A stretch of DNA of 64,000 nucleotides from positions 556,712 to 620,711 of the forward strand of contig NZ_RJVB01000003.1 of NCBI RefSeq assembly GCF_003751505.1, written 5' to 3'. Position 1 is the stretch's first letter; every line of letters starts with the position of its first letter. Source of the stretch: Erwinia sp. JUb26 (GTDB lineage Bacteria; Pseudomonadota; Gammaproteobacteria; Enterobacterales; Enterobacteriaceae). The notes beneath the pieces are model-generated. The model searched no databases. It saw only the letters and a program-made list of their open reading frames with translations, and had not been told where the DNA came from. Of this stretch, positions 6,901 through 16,118 are shown one piece after another. The translations under genes were made by a program, and so were the position numbers.

Positions 6901-8001
6901 TCACGAGCCGCTTTTAAACGTGCCCTTAACCCCGTGCGGTTCCGAACGCAGATACTGCGGCGGCACGCTGACCTGGCCTTTAAGCGCGGCCGCAGCATGC
7001 CAAGGCCAGCGCGGGTTATAAAGAATGCCGCGCGCCAGCGCCACCAGATCGGCATCGCCATTGGTCAGCGCCGCTTCGGCCTGATGCGGATCGGTGATCA
7101 GCCCCACGCCAATGACCGGAATGCCGACCTGCTGACGGATGTCGCGTGCGAACGGCAGCTGATAGCCATCCCGCACGGTAATCGCCTGCGCGGTGGACAG
7201 CCCGCCGCTGGAAATATGCAGATAGTCACAGTTCAGCGCTTCCAGTTCGCGGCTGAAAGCAATCGACTGCGCCACATCCCAGCCGCCCTCCACCCAGTCG
7301 GTGGCCGACAGGCGCGCACCTACCGCCACCGATGCCGGCACGGCCTCACGCACCGCGCGGAAAACCTCCAGAGGATAACGCAGGCGATTCTCCAGCGATC
7401 CCCCGTACTCATCTTCGCGCTGGTTGCTGAGCGGTGAGAGGAACTGATGCAGCAGATAGCCGTGCGCCGCGTGCAGCTCAATCAGCTCGAAGCCCAGCCG
7501 CACCGCGCGCTCGGCGCTATCGACAAACGCCTGCTTGAGTTCGCCAAGTTCCTCTTTGGTCAGTGCATGAGGAGGTGCATCGCCTTCGGCAAAGCGGGCC
7601 GCCGACGGCGCAACGGTTTGCCATCCACCTTGTTCAGCTGCCAGCTGGTGGCCACCGTTCCAGGGTGCGGCGCAGGAGGCTTTACGCCCCGCGTGGCCCA
7701 GCTGGATGCCGAGGCGGATCGGCGAATAGATGCGGATATCGCGCACCACCTCGGCCAGCGCCGCTTCGGTTGAATCATCCCACAGCCCTAAATCGGCAGG
7801 AGAAATGCGGCCTGCCGGTTCAACGGCGGTGGCCTCTACAATCAGCAATCCGGCGCCGGAAAGGGCTAAATGCCCAAGATGAATGCGGTGCCAGGCGGTG
7901 GCGTGGCCGTTATCGGCAGAATACTGGCACATCGGCGCAATCACGATGCGGTTGTCCAGCGCCAGCTGGCCGATCTGGACGGGGCTGAATAGTTGACTCA
8001 T
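6901..8001 (-). CDS. NADPH:flavin oxidoreductase of the Old Yellow Enzyme family (YqjM/XenA type)
   Basis: The protein has 366 residues with an FMN-binding TIM barrel. The N-terminus LFSPVQIGQLALDNRIVIAPMCQYSA carries the Cys characteristic of the YqjM/XenA (thermophilic-like) subclass, which tunes the flavin. HAAHGYLLHQFLSP has the substrate-binding His pair and the family barrel motif, and YGGSLENRLR is typical. Members reduce activated C=C bonds of enones and nitro compounds. It has its own Shine-Dalgarno (GGAGAG). The gap of 154 bp to the following catabolic operon suggests an independent promoter. The physiological substrate cannot be inferred. Confidence 0.85.
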   Translation of the reverse strand: MSQLFSPVQIGQLALDNRIVIAPMCQYSADNGHATAWHRIHLGHLALSGAGLLIVEATAVEPAGRISPADLGLWDDSTEAALAEVVRDIRIYSPIRLGIQLGHAGRKASCAAPWNGGHQLAAEQGGWQTVAPSAARFAEGDAPPHALTKEELGELKQAFVDSAERAVRLGFELIELHAAHGYLLHQFLSPLSNQREDEYGGSLENRLRYPLEVFRAVREAVPASVAVGARLSATDWVEGGWDVAQSIAFSRELEALNCDYLHISSGGLSTAQAITVRDGYQLPFARDIRQQVGIPVIGVGLITDPHQAEAALTNGDADLVALARGILYNPRWPWHAAAALKGQVSVPPQYLRSEPHGVKGTFKSGS

Positions 8002-8155
8002 AACACTCTCCGTTGCAAAAGTTAAAATATACGCCGCTCAGCGCAAAGCGATACCCGACAGCAATGTTGTTTTACGCTTTGCGTAAAGCAACACGCAACA
8101 GCGCAGCCGTCAAACCTTCAGTGTTTTGGCTCGCGCGATAGCGTAGGGTATGCCC

Positions 8156-9160
8156 TCAGTGCGAAGCCACGCCCAGGAGCGACGCCGTTTCACCCGCCAC
8201 GCGAAACCCTTCCCGTTCGGTACGCAGCCGCTGCTGGCGGCGGCGTTCGCCGGGCAGACGCAGATCGGGATCGCTGTGCAGGTGCTTTACCAGGCTGGCG
8301 ATGCGTTCCGCAAACGGCGTGGCGGTACTGAACGCCGGATCGATAACGATTATCGTCTGCCCGGCGTTGGAGCTGGCCGCGCCGGGATAATCCGCTGAGC
8401 GATCCTCAAAGCCGAAACGCCCGCCGGTCAGCGCGGCGGCCATCACTTCCACCATCAGCGCAATCCCCGAACCTTTGTGGCCGCCGAAGGGCAGCAGCGT
8501 GCCGCCGTGCAGCACCGCAGCGGGATCGGTGGTTGGCTGGCCGGATTGATCCAGCCCCGTGCCTTCCGGCAACGGTACGCCGCGCAGTGTATGCTGCTTG
8601 ACCTCGCCTAGCGACATCGTGCTGGAGGCCTGATCCCAGCCCAGCACGCCGCCGTTGCCATCGGGAAAGGCAAAGGCCATGGCGTTGGTGCCGACCAGCG
8701 GCCCCGGTGAACCGTACAGCGCCAGGCGCGGGCGCGAATTGACAAAGTTTAGTGCAACATAGCCACGACCGGCATACTCCTCGATATCGGTCCACAGCGC
8801 GCCAATATGGTGGGCATTGCGAATGCTCAGCAGAGCGATACCGTAACGGGACAGCCGTTCAAGCACCGCCTGCCGCGCCAGCTGTGCGGCGGCCTGGGTA
8901 AAACCATTGCCGCCGTCCGCCTGCACAAACGGCGAAGGCTGCGCGTCAATCACCGGTTGCGCATTGGCAGTAATCCATCCCGCCTTTATCGAGGCCAGAT
9001 AATCCGGCAGGCGCATCAGGCCGTGGCTCAGCGTGCCGTCGCGCTCGGCAATGGCAATACGCTGAGCCAGTATCCCGGCGATGGTGGAAGGAATACCTGC
9101 GGCGGCCAGTACCGCCTGTATACGTTCATGCAGCTGTTCAAAAGAGAGAGTCACGCTCAT
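8156..9160 (-). CDS. Ldh/malate-dehydrogenase-superfamily oxidoreductase, probable cyclic imine reductase (DpkA/LhpI type)
   Basis: The protein has 334 residues of the malate/lactate/sulfolactate (Ldh2, YiaK) family: the N-terminal DGTLSHGLMRLPDYL segment carries the family's SHG motif, NAHHIGALW the catalytic His region, and PFGGHKGSGIALMVE is the C-terminal nucleotide/substrate motif. Members with this architecture beside D-amino acid oxidases reduce delta-1-piperideine- or delta-1-pyrroline-2-carboxylate to L-pipecolate or L-proline. Here it follows a D-amino-acid-dehydrogenase-like gene by 12 bp and is the last gene of the minus-strand operon. This supports a two-step inversion (D-amino acid to imine to L-amino acid). 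Other 2-oxoacid substrates remain possible. Confidence 0.75.
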   Translation of the reverse strand: MSVTLSFEQLHERIQAVLAAAGIPSTIAGILAQRIAIAERDGTLSHGLMRLPDYLASIKAGWITANAQPVIDAQPSPFVQADGGNGFTQAAAQLARQAVLERLSRYGIALLSIRNAHHIGALWTDIEEYAGRGYVALNFVNSRPRLALYGSPGPLVGTNAMAFAFPDGNGGVLGWDQASSTMSLGEVKQHTLRGVPLPEGTGLDQSGQPTTDPAAVLHGGTLLPFGGHKGSGIALMVEVMAAALTGGRFGFEDRSADYPGAASSNAGQTIIVIDPAFSTATPFAERIASLVKHLHSDPDLRLPGERRRQQRLRTEREGFRVAGETASLLGVASH

Positions 9161-9172
9161 TGGGTGCTCCTT

Positions 9173-10456
9173 TTATTCGTCGGTAAAGCGGCGCAGGCTG
9201 AACGGTGACTGCGCGGCAGAATCATCAGCGCTGGCGAACAGATCGCTCACCCGGCGCGCGGTCGCCGGCGCGCCGGACATGCCGTAATGGCCGTGGCCGA
9301 AGGCGCAAATCAGGTTCGCGGCGGCGGGATGGCGATCGATGTAGGGCAGCGAGTCCGGCGTTGACGGTCGATGCCCGTACCACTGCGAAAGGCGTACCCG
9401 GGGATAGCGCGGAAAGCGCTGGCGAAAATAGCGCTCCAGCCGGTCATAGCAGTCGCGACGGGCGGGGCTGCCCGGATGCGCGTATTCGGCAAAGCCGCTG
9501 ACCCGAATGCCGCCGGACATTTCCGTTATCACGCACTTATGGCTGGCGTCGTGCAGTACGCAGGGCGTCAGGCCGTCCTGGGGCGAGTCATTGAACAGCG
9601 GGCGACTGCGTTCCAGCATAATGTGATAGCCGCGCTCGGCGATCAGCGGAACGTGCAGATTACCGGCGGGCAACAGGGAAGAGGACGCATGGCCCGCCGC
9701 CAGAACGTAATGCTGCGCGCTTAGCCTGCCTCCGTCGCCAGTCACGCTGTGGATAAGGCCATCGTTCAGCACAAGGCGTTCGGCGCGATAGCGCTGCCAG
9801 CGGCCTCCGGCGGCGATAAAATGCTGCCGTAGCGTCTCCAGCAGCGCGGCCGGATCCCGCACGGCAGCGGTGTGGTCAACGGCGGTAAAAATACTGCCAT
9901 CTGCATCCAGCTCCGTGAAACAGCGGGAAATCGTTGCAGGGGATAGAATTCGTGTTGCCACGCCAACCTGCGCCCGCAGCCGGATCGCCAGCGAAGTCAT
10001 CACCGCTTCCGCGCTGGTGGATTGATGGCGCGAAACGGTGCTACCGGGCCGAAGCAGACGCGTCCAGGCCTCTTCATCCAGCAGTTCACGCCAGCCCTCA
10101 ATGGCCTGATGATGCAGGGCGTGCAGGCCATCGCGACTGTGCAGCATCTGGGCTTCGTTAGCCATCTTCAGGCTAATGCGCAGCCAACGCAGGGCGGCGG
10201 GCAGCGCGTGCGGCCGGACGATCACGCTCTTCCTGTCGCCGAACAGCAGGGCAGGCAGCTGTCGCCAGAAGCCGGGCGTCGCCATGGGCACCACCGCATT
10301 CGGCCCGGCCATCCCCGCATTGCCAAACGACGCGCCCGCGCCGGGGCGCTCGGCATCCAGCAGCAGCACCGAATGCCCCTCGCGCTGCAGTCGGAGTGCG
10401 GTGGCGCAGCCAATCACCCCGGAGCCAATCACGATGCAGTCCGCCATGTGACTCAT
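9173..10456 (-). CDS. FAD-dependent D-amino acid dehydrogenase-like protein (DadA/LhpB type)
   Basis: The protein has 427 residues of the DAO superfamily. The N-terminal Rossmann motif DCIVIGSGVIGCATALRL ends in an acidic residue (LLLDAE) for FAD ribose binding. GASFGNAGMAGPNAVVPM is typical of the DadA/hydroxyproline dehydrogenase group, and the C-terminal FGHGHYGMSGAPATARRV closes the FAD site. It oxidises amino or imino acids at the C-alpha and passes electrons to the membrane or another acceptor. The start overlaps the stop of the upstream ATPase gene (ATGA), so translation is coupled to the transporter. Its neighbour is a probable imine reductase. The substrate is not known. Confidence 0.8.
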   Translation of the reverse strand: MSHMADCIVIGSGVIGCATALRLQREGHSVLLLDAERPGAGASFGNAGMAGPNAVVPMATPGFWRQLPALLFGDRKSVIVRPHALPAALRWLRISLKMANEAQMLHSRDGLHALHHQAIEGWRELLDEEAWTRLLRPGSTVSRHQSTSAEAVMTSLAIRLRAQVGVATRILSPATISRCFTELDADGSIFTAVDHTAAVRDPAALLETLRQHFIAAGGRWQRYRAERLVLNDGLIHSVTGDGGRLSAQHYVLAAGHASSSLLPAGNLHVPLIAERGYHIMLERSRPLFNDSPQDGLTPCVLHDASHKCVITEMSGGIRVSGFAEYAHPGSPARRDCYDRLERYFRQRFPRYPRVRLSQWYGHRPSTPDSLPYIDRHPAAANLICAFGHGHYGMSGAPATARRVSDLFASADDSAAQSPFSLRRFTDE

Positions 10457-11223
10457 GCTACCGGCAGGGTAAAGGTGGTGTGGCTGGCGAGAAAGCGCTG
10501 GGTATGCGGCAGAGAAGGGCGCAGCAGGATCTCATCCGGCGTACCCTGCTCGTAGATCTTACCGTCGCGCAGAAAGACGATGCGGTCGGCAACGTGCCAG
10601 GCAAAACCCAGCTCGTGGGTGACAATTGCCATCGTCATGCCCTCATCGCGCAGCCCCTTGATGGTGTTCAGCACCTCACCGACCAGCTCCGGATCCAGCG
10701 CCGAGGTCGCCTCGTCAAACAGCATCAGCTCCGGCTTCATCGCCAGCGCCCGCGCAATCGCCACGCGCTGCTGCTGCCCGCCGGAGAGCTGGGTCGGCAG
10801 AGACGCGGCTTTATCCGCCAGACCGACCTTAGCCAGATAATGTTCTGCGATGCTTTTCGCCTCGCTGGCGCTGCGGCGCAGAATATGCGTCTGCGCCACG
10901 GTGATATTGCGCTCCACGGTCAGGTGCGGGAACAGGTTAAACTGCTGGAATACCATGCCGGTTTTCTCGCGCAGCGCCTGCAAATCGCGGTCGTCGTAGC
11001 GCCGTGCACCGTCGCGCGCGGGCTTACCCAGCGGCTGGCCGTTGAGAATAATTTCGCCGCGATCGGGCGTTTCCAGCAGATTCATGCAGCGCAGCAGGGT
11101 ACTTTTACCGGAGCCGCTGGCCCCGAGGATCACCACTACTTCCCCTTTTTCGATGTGCAGATCGATGCCACGCAGCACCGGCTGCCCGCCGAACGATTTT
11201 TGGATATTGCGTAATTCAATCAT
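10453..11223 (-). CDS. Polar amino acid ABC transporter ATPase (GlnQ/HisP family)
   Basis: The protein has 256 residues. The Walker A (GASGSGKST) is near residue 33, then the Q-loop (GMVFQQFNLFPHLT), the signature LSGGQQQRVAIARAL, Walker B (LMLFDEATSALD) and the H-loop (IVTHE). All are intact. The sequence matches the amino-acid-importer subgroup (PAAT), which is supported by two adjacent HisM/HisQ-type permeases and a family 3 binding protein. Start and stop both overlap neighbours by four bases. Confidence 0.9.
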   Translation of the reverse strand: MIELRNIQKSFGGQPVLRGIDLHIEKGEVVVILGASGSGKSTLLRCMNLLETPDRGEIILNGQPLGKPARDGARRYDDRDLQALREKTGMVFQQFNLFPHLTVERNITVAQTHILRRSASEAKSIAEHYLAKVGLADKAASLPTQLSGGQQQRVAIARALAMKPELMLFDEATSALDPELVGEVLNTIKGLRDEGMTMAIVTHELGFAWHVADRIVFLRDGKIYEQGTPDEILLRPSLPHTQRFLASHTTFTLPVA

Positions 11224-11897
11224 AACGACCTCGATTTGGCGGGGACATAGCGGGCCTCAATCAGCCACGCCAGCGCGCTTAACAGCAGGATAAACACCAT
11301 AATAATTCCCGCTACGGCCGTATAAGTTTCGACCGGGCGGTATTCGCTGTCGCTGATCATCCGTGCCTGGCTCAGCAGCTCAGGGAAGGCGATAGTCGCC
11401 GCTACCGCGCTGATTTTGACGATCTCAATCACCTCGTTAACCAGCGCGGGCAGGCTGTGGCGCAGCGCCTGCGGCAGCATCAGCACCGCAAACGCCCGGC
11501 GACGGGAAAAGCCCAGCATGCTGGCGGCTTCCCATTGCCCGGCAGGCAGTTTTTGCAGGCTGCCGCGCAAAATCTCGCAGAAGTAGGCGGCGGTATACAG
11601 GCTGAACGCCAGCCAGGCGGTCAGAAAGCGGCTCACCTGCATCCCGGTATACAGCGGCAGGGCGTAGAAAAACCAGAACAGCACGATCAGCGCGGGCAGA
11701 TTGCGCAGCAGATTGACGTAGATCTGCCCCACGGCGCGAACGGCCGGGCGCGGTGAAAGGCGCAGCAGCGCCAGCAGGGTGCCGAGTAGAAAACCGCTAA
11801 CCATAATCGCCAGCGACAGCTGCACGGTGTTGAGTAATCCTTCCCACAGCACCGCGCGGTAGTTCAGCAGGAAATGAAAATTCAGGTTGTAGTTCAT
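11220..11897 (-). CDS. Amino acid ABC transporter permease (HisM/HisQ type), second of two
   Basis: The protein has 225 residues with about five hydrophobic segments. The cytoplasmic coupling (EAA) loop is visible as EAASMLGFSRRRAFAVLMLPQALRHSLPALVNE. The N-terminus NFHFLLNYRAVLWEGLLNTVQLSL is typical for polar amino acid permeases. It overlaps both the ATPase gene downstream and the first permease upstream by ATGA junctions and likely forms the membrane heterodimer with that permease. Confidence 0.9.
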   Translation of the reverse strand: MNYNLNFHFLLNYRAVLWEGLLNTVQLSLAIMVSGFLLGTLLALLRLSPRPAVRAVGQIYVNLLRNLPALIVLFWFFYALPLYTGMQVSRFLTAWLAFSLYTAAYFCEILRGSLQKLPAGQWEAASMLGFSRRRAFAVLMLPQALRHSLPALVNEVIEIVKISAVAATIAFPELLSQARMISDSEYRPVETYTAVAGIIMVFILLLSALAWLIEARYVPAKSRSL

Positions 11898-12565
11898 CGG
11901 CGCGCCTCCTTCTGCCAGCGGCGTTCAAGCCCGCGCGCGGCCAGGCTGATCATCGCCAGCAGTACGAAGAACAACCCTCCGAGCAGGGTAAAGGTTTCCA
12001 GCGGGCGGAAGGTTTGCGACGAAATCCGCCCGGCGTTATACACCACTTCGCTGAAGCCGATCACCGACGCCAGGGTGGTGGTTTTGATCAGATCGATCAG
12101 CCTGTTCATAAAAGCGGGCATCACGTGGCGCAGCGCCTGCGGCAGCACAATCAGCCGAAAGCGCGCCCAGCCACGCATATTCAGCGCGGCGGCGGCTTCC
12201 CACTGGCCGCGATCGACGCCCTGAATCCCGGCACGAAACACCTCGCAGAAGAAGGCGGCGGCCTGCAGGCTGATGGCCAGCACGGCGGAGGTCAGCGGCG
12301 CGGGGCTGAAGGCAAACAGAATGGGGGCGGCAAAGAAAAACCAGTAAATCAGCACGATGGCCGGGGCGGAGCGGAAAAAGGCCACGTAAAGCCCGGCAAA
12401 AGCGCGGAGCAGCGCCGACGGCGACAGGCGCAGCACCGCCAGCAGCAGGCCGAGGGGAATGGCGGCCAACAGCGACCAGGCGACCAGCAGCAGCGTGCCC
12501 TCCAGCCCCTCCAGCAGCAGCGGCAGCAGCCGGAAAACCTGGGAGAAGTCCCATTGATAATGCAT
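11894..12565 (-). CDS. Amino acid ABC transporter permease (HisM/HisQ type), first of two
   Basis: The protein has 223 residues when started at MHYQWDF; a longer frame from 12622 adds a proline-rich stretch that is not family-like, and GAGGA precedes the chosen ATG. It has five or so membrane segments. The coupling loop is EAAAALNMRGWARFRLIVLPQALRHVMPAFMNR. It shares the layout of the second permease, so they probably arose by duplication and form a heterodimer. The binding protein gene is 63 bp upstream. Confidence 0.88.
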   Translation of the reverse strand: MHYQWDFSQVFRLLPLLLEGLEGTLLLVAWSLLAAIPLGLLLAVLRLSPSALLRAFAGLYVAFFRSAPAIVLIYWFFFAAPILFAFSPAPLTSAVLAISLQAAAFFCEVFRAGIQGVDRGQWEAAAALNMRGWARFRLIVLPQALRHVMPAFMNRLIDLIKTTTLASVIGFSEVVYNAGRISSQTFRPLETFTLLGGLFFVLLAMISLAARGLERRWQKEARR

Positions 12566-12628
12566 AACGTCCTCAGTGACTTCAGGCGAAGGGGGCGGGC
12601 GCTGAACGCCCGCCGGAAACAAAACGCA

Positions 12629-13516
12629 TTACGCGGATTCGCGCTGCACCGGGATCACGCTTTTCGGATCGATGCCGCGGAACTTCAGGAAGGTTTCATA
12701 GAACTGCTGCGATTTTCCGGTGTAGTAGAAATAGCCCGCGCAGGTGTTCAGGTAGTTCAGCCAGCGGGAGTCGCTTTCCTGGCGCACCGCGATGCCTCCG
12801 GGAATATAGACCTTCGGCGCAGGCACCAGCGTTTTGCCGCTGCCGATGCGCGCGCGCGCCAGGTCGGCAGCCACGGCGGAAATCAGCCCGGCGTTAATGC
12901 GCCCGGCCTGGAAAGCGGCAAAAATTTCCGCACTGCTCTGGAAGCGGCTGATATTGGCCTTCGGCGCTTCCTTGGTGATGAACTCATCCCAGGTGGTGCC
13001 GAGTCCGACGCCGATAGTAAAGCTCGGGTCGTTGATCTGCTGCCAGTTTTCAATTTTGGCATCGTCCTTCGCCAGCAGCGCCAGCGGATACCACAGCAGC
13101 GGGGTGGGGATAAAGTTGACCGACAGCGCGCGGGCCGGGGTGGCATCCAGCAGCACGAAGGTATCAAACTGCCCGGTTTGCAGCCCGGCCACGGCGTTTG
13201 CCCAGGTGGTTTCCACAATCTCCAGCTGTACGTTCATCGCATCCGCCACCGCTTTGGCAAAGCTGATGCCCACACCACGCCAGGTCACGCCGTTGCTGAC
13301 CACCGCGCCCGGCAGGTCCGAGCCGCTGCTGTCTTTAAAGTACCAGGGCTCCATCACCGGTGCGCCGATGCGCAGGGTTTTGGATTTCTGGATGCGGTCC
13401 CAGGTGCTGTCGCCGGGGTTTAGCGGCTGCGGGGCTGATTCGGCGGTGGCAATCAGCGGCAGGCTGGCGGCGGCGAAGGCCAGCGGCATGGCGGTAAGCA
13501 GTTCGCGACGGTTCAT
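12629..13516 (-). CDS. Periplasmic amino acid-binding protein, family 3 (SBP_bac_3)
   Basis: The protein has 295 residues. The export signal MNRRELLTAMPLAFAAASLPLIATAES has twin arginines followed by a long, mildly hydrophobic core, so Tat export is possible as well as Sec. The mature protein begins the solute-binding fold at KSKTLRIGAPVMEPWYFKD; GVGISFAKAVADAMNVQLEIVETTW and the later domain (FTIGVGLGTTWDEF) are standard for polar amino acid receptors. It recruits substrate for the two permeases and ATPase encoded just downstream. The ligand is unknown; the adjacent oxidases suggest an amino or imino acid. Confidence 0.85.
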   Translation of the reverse strand: MNRRELLTAMPLAFAAASLPLIATAESAPQPLNPGDSTWDRIQKSKTLRIGAPVMEPWYFKDSSGSDLPGAVVSNGVTWRGVGISFAKAVADAMNVQLEIVETTWANAVAGLQTGQFDTFVLLDATPARALSVNFIPTPLLWYPLALLAKDDAKIENWQQINDPSFTIGVGLGTTWDEFITKEAPKANISRFQSSAEIFAAFQAGRINAGLISAVAADLARARIGSGKTLVPAPKVYIPGGIAVRQESDSRWLNYLNTCAGYFYYTGKSQQFYETFLKFRGIDPKSVIPVQRESA

Positions 13517-13546
13517 GAAGGTGTTCTCCTGGTGAAATAAAAAAAG

Positions 13547-14323
13547 TTAAACGCTGATTTTGCTGTAGATTTTTTTAACAAGCCCGGTACTGTGCCAGGC
13601 ATTGCTGACGCCACGGTTGACCACCACGCCCTGGCCGGGGCCGTAGACGAAGGATTCCCCCAGCGCGTTGCTCAGTTCGATCTCTCCCTGCACCGGATAC
13701 ATCAGCTCGTAGTCGCCAAAGGCGGCCAGGCGACGGGTATAGGCCGTTGCCTGCCAGATGCCGACGCTGAATTTACCGTCGGCGCTGAGGTATAGCACGC
13801 GGCGATGCACCGTCGGGCGTTCGGCGGAGGTAATCAGATCGGCGGCAGGCCCTTCGATGGGATCCAGCTCCGCGTCGGCGTCCACTTTGAATGGTTGCGC
13901 AGTGGCATGACCGGCAGCGAGCGAAAACGGCGGCGCATCGCTATGACCGTCAGCAATTGCCTCCGGCTGATAGGCGGTAAACCACACTCGGGTGCCCGCC
14001 TCGTTGTGCAGTGCAAACTGCGCGCCGCGTGGGATCACCAGGCTCTCTTCGGCGGTAGCGATAATCTCATCGCCGTTGCTCAGCCTCAGCGTCAGCCGCC
14101 CGCCGATAACAATCAGCCACAGATCGGCAGCAAAAGCGTCGATCTGCAGAGAAACCTCGCGCAGCAGTGCGGTGCCGGAATAAACGCCGTGCTGCTCGTT
14201 TTTGCTGTAGTAAAAGGCGCGCTCGATCAGCAGATCGTCATCAAGCTGCGGTCGGCCATCAAGCCAGCTGCGGAAAATATCGCGGCGCTGCTCGTCGCGG
14301 TGGTAGGTAATAATCGGATACAT
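13547..14323 (-). CDS. Two-domain cupin protein of unknown function
   Basis: The protein has 258 residues with two cupin-like halves. The first has LWLIVIGGRLTLRLSNGDEI and LVIPRGAQFALHNEAG; the second has DYELMYPVQGEIELSNALGE and GVVVNRGVSNAWHS, the latter resembling EutQ/DUF861-type cupins. Metal ligands are incomplete in the first half, so a binding or regulatory role is as likely as catalysis. It lies between the FAD oxidase (14 bp upstream) and the binding protein (30 bp downstream), so it belongs to the same catabolic operon. Confidence 0.6.
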   Translation of the reverse strand: MYPIITYHRDEQRRDIFRSWLDGRPQLDDDLLIERAFYYSKNEQHGVYSGTALLREVSLQIDAFAADLWLIVIGGRLTLRLSNGDEIIATAEESLVIPRGAQFALHNEAGTRVWFTAYQPEAIADGHSDAPPFSLAAGHATAQPFKVDADAELDPIEGPAADLITSAERPTVHRRVLYLSADGKFSVGIWQATAYTRRLAAFGDYELMYPVQGEIELSNALGESFVYGPGQGVVVNRGVSNAWHSTGLVKKIYSKISV

Positions 14324-14337
14324 AGCAATCTCTGGTG

Positions 14338-15684
14338 TTAAGGATGAAGTGAAGAAGGCTCACGGCCGTAGCGGGCATCGTTCAGACGATCCTCCAGCCG
14401 GTAGCGAGCGGTAAGGGAACTGACCAGCGGACGGTGGACGGCGTGGAACCAAAGCGGCCGGACGTCGGTCAGCGCATGCACCAGCCGATCTTCCTCTTCA
14501 CCCCGCGCCAGCGCCGCGAGATCGCGCCCCATCAGCGTACCGATGGCGACGCCGCGCCCGCTGAAGCCGTAAGCGGCCAGCACGCCGGACGCCAGCCGGT
14601 GCAGTCGCGGATAGTGATCGACGGTCATATCCACCCAGCCCGCCCAGTGATGTTCCCAGTTCAGCGTGGTGAGCTGCGGGAACATCATTTGCAGGCGTTG
14701 GGTCGCAGCGTTAAGCCAGCCGCTGGCGTGATGGCGAAACAGCGGGCCGTCCAGACCCACATGCAGACGGCCATCGGGCCAGATACGCACCCCGGAGAAC
14801 ATCCGGCGGGTATCATTCAGCGGCTGGCCCCCGGGCAGGATCTGGCTGAGGATCTCCGGCGCCAGCGGCTGGCTGACGGCCTGATAGGCGCGCACCGGAA
14901 TGATTTCGCGCTGGGTTTGTCGGCCCAGCAGATCGCCGGTAAACGCACCGGTAGCGAACACCACGTGATGCGCCGTTACGCTGCCGTGAGGCGTGGTAAT
15001 GCGCCAGCCGCTGCCCGATTTTTGCACTGAGGTAAACGGCGACTGCGTATAAATGTTGGCACCTGCCTGCCCGGCGGCCCGCGCCAGCCCGCGCGCGTAG
15101 CCAAGGGGATTCAGCGCGCCGCCGCGTTCATCCAGCAGCGCGCAGCGATAGCGCTGGCTGCCGGTAAACTGCTGTGTTTCAGCGGCATCCAGCAGGCGAA
15201 CCGGATAGCCGCGCCGCTGAAGATCCTGCGCCGTACTGCGCACCCACTGTTCCTTCGCGGGGTTATGCGCAGCGATAAGATTGCCGCTGCGCACCGCGTC
15301 GCAGCGGATGTCGTGCCGTTTAACCAGATTGAACACGACGTCCGGCGCGGTTTCGGCCGCGCGGTTAATACGCGCGGCTACCTCAGGCGGGAAATCCTTC
15401 TCTATTTGCGCAGGCATAAACTTGGCGGCAGCAGCCACCTGTCCCCAGGCGCGGCCAGAAGCACCCCAGCCGATTTCCCGCGCTTCCAGCAGCACGGTGC
15501 GTACGCCGCTTTCCGCCAGGCTCAGCGCACAGGAAAGGCCGGTAAAACCCCCGCCAATCACCACAGCGTCGGCATCAATGTCGCCACGCAGCTGCGGCCA
15601 GGCGATCGCCGGTTCAGCACGCTGGGAAAAATAAGCGGAGAGCGTTCCGGCGGTTTCTAAGAAATGTTTAGCAGATTGAGGCAT
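14338..15684 (-). CDS. FAD-dependent amine/amino acid oxidoreductase (PuuB/OrdL-like DAO)
   Basis: The protein has 448 residues. The FAD motif DADAVVIGGGFTGLSCALSLAESG and VVLLEA-type acidic end are followed by GWGASGRAWGQV, the flavin-contacting segment seen in gamma-glutamylputrescine oxidase and related DAO enzymes. The C-terminal AYGFSGRGVAIGTLMGRDLA is the second FAD contact. It is the promoter-proximal gene of the minus-strand operon. With the DadA-like enzyme later in the operon there are two flavin oxidases of different subfamilies around one importer, which implies two oxidations or two related substrates. Confidence 0.75.
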   Translation of the reverse strand: MPQSAKHFLETAGTLSAYFSQRAEPAIAWPQLRGDIDADAVVIGGGFTGLSCALSLAESGVRTVLLEAREIGWGASGRAWGQVAAAAKFMPAQIEKDFPPEVAARINRAAETAPDVVFNLVKRHDIRCDAVRSGNLIAAHNPAKEQWVRSTAQDLQRRGYPVRLLDAAETQQFTGSQRYRCALLDERGGALNPLGYARGLARAAGQAGANIYTQSPFTSVQKSGSGWRITTPHGSVTAHHVVFATGAFTGDLLGRQTQREIIPVRAYQAVSQPLAPEILSQILPGGQPLNDTRRMFSGVRIWPDGRLHVGLDGPLFRHHASGWLNAATQRLQMMFPQLTTLNWEHHWAGWVDMTVDHYPRLHRLASGVLAAYGFSGRGVAIGTLMGRDLAALARGEEEDRLVHALTDVRPLWFHAVHRPLVSSLTARYRLEDRLNDARYGREPSSLHP

Positions 15685-16117
15685 GGGTTTTAACCGATCT
15701 AAAACCCAGACTATAGGGATTAACCGCGGGCAGCAGAAACGACAAACCCTGCTTTGCTTATGCAGCCAGCGAATTTGGCCTGGCGGACAGGCAATGTCGC
15801 TGCCGAGGGGGTAATAATGAAGACTATGCGGCTTTTATTCTCTGCCCTGGCGCGGGCTGAAGCGGAGAATAGCAAAATTTATTCGCTGTGCCGATTCGAT
15901 TCAGCGCGTTGGGAATTAATTATTTAAAACCTCCATATTAACGATCAGGTAATTTATTTCAGAGTTGGTCGTTATTTTACGGGCATGTCTCATCGTACCA
16001 CTTTGCGCATAAAATAATACTCATCACTAACTTATTGAATTATTACCGCAGATTTTAATGTTATTTTTACCCCTGTAAAAAGTGTCATTAAAATAAATGG
16101 TTCATGTATTGCATATA
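15685..16117. other. Divergent intergenic region before the metallophore receptor
   Basis: This stretch separates the minus-strand catabolic operon from the metallophore locus and becomes AT-rich after about 15,880. I see no RNA gene. A 36-codon ORF at 15,818 with a purine-rich site upstream overlaps an inverted repeat (TATTCTC/GAGAATA) and has no family features, so I do not call it. The catabolic operon promoter must lie here but no clear -35/-10 pair stands out. Confidence 0.4.
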
Positions 16118-16118
16118 A

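Noticed and set aside
15818..15928. A 36-codon ORF with a purine-rich site
   Set aside because: No hydrophobic or conserved pattern, and it overlaps an inverted repeat; chance is likely.
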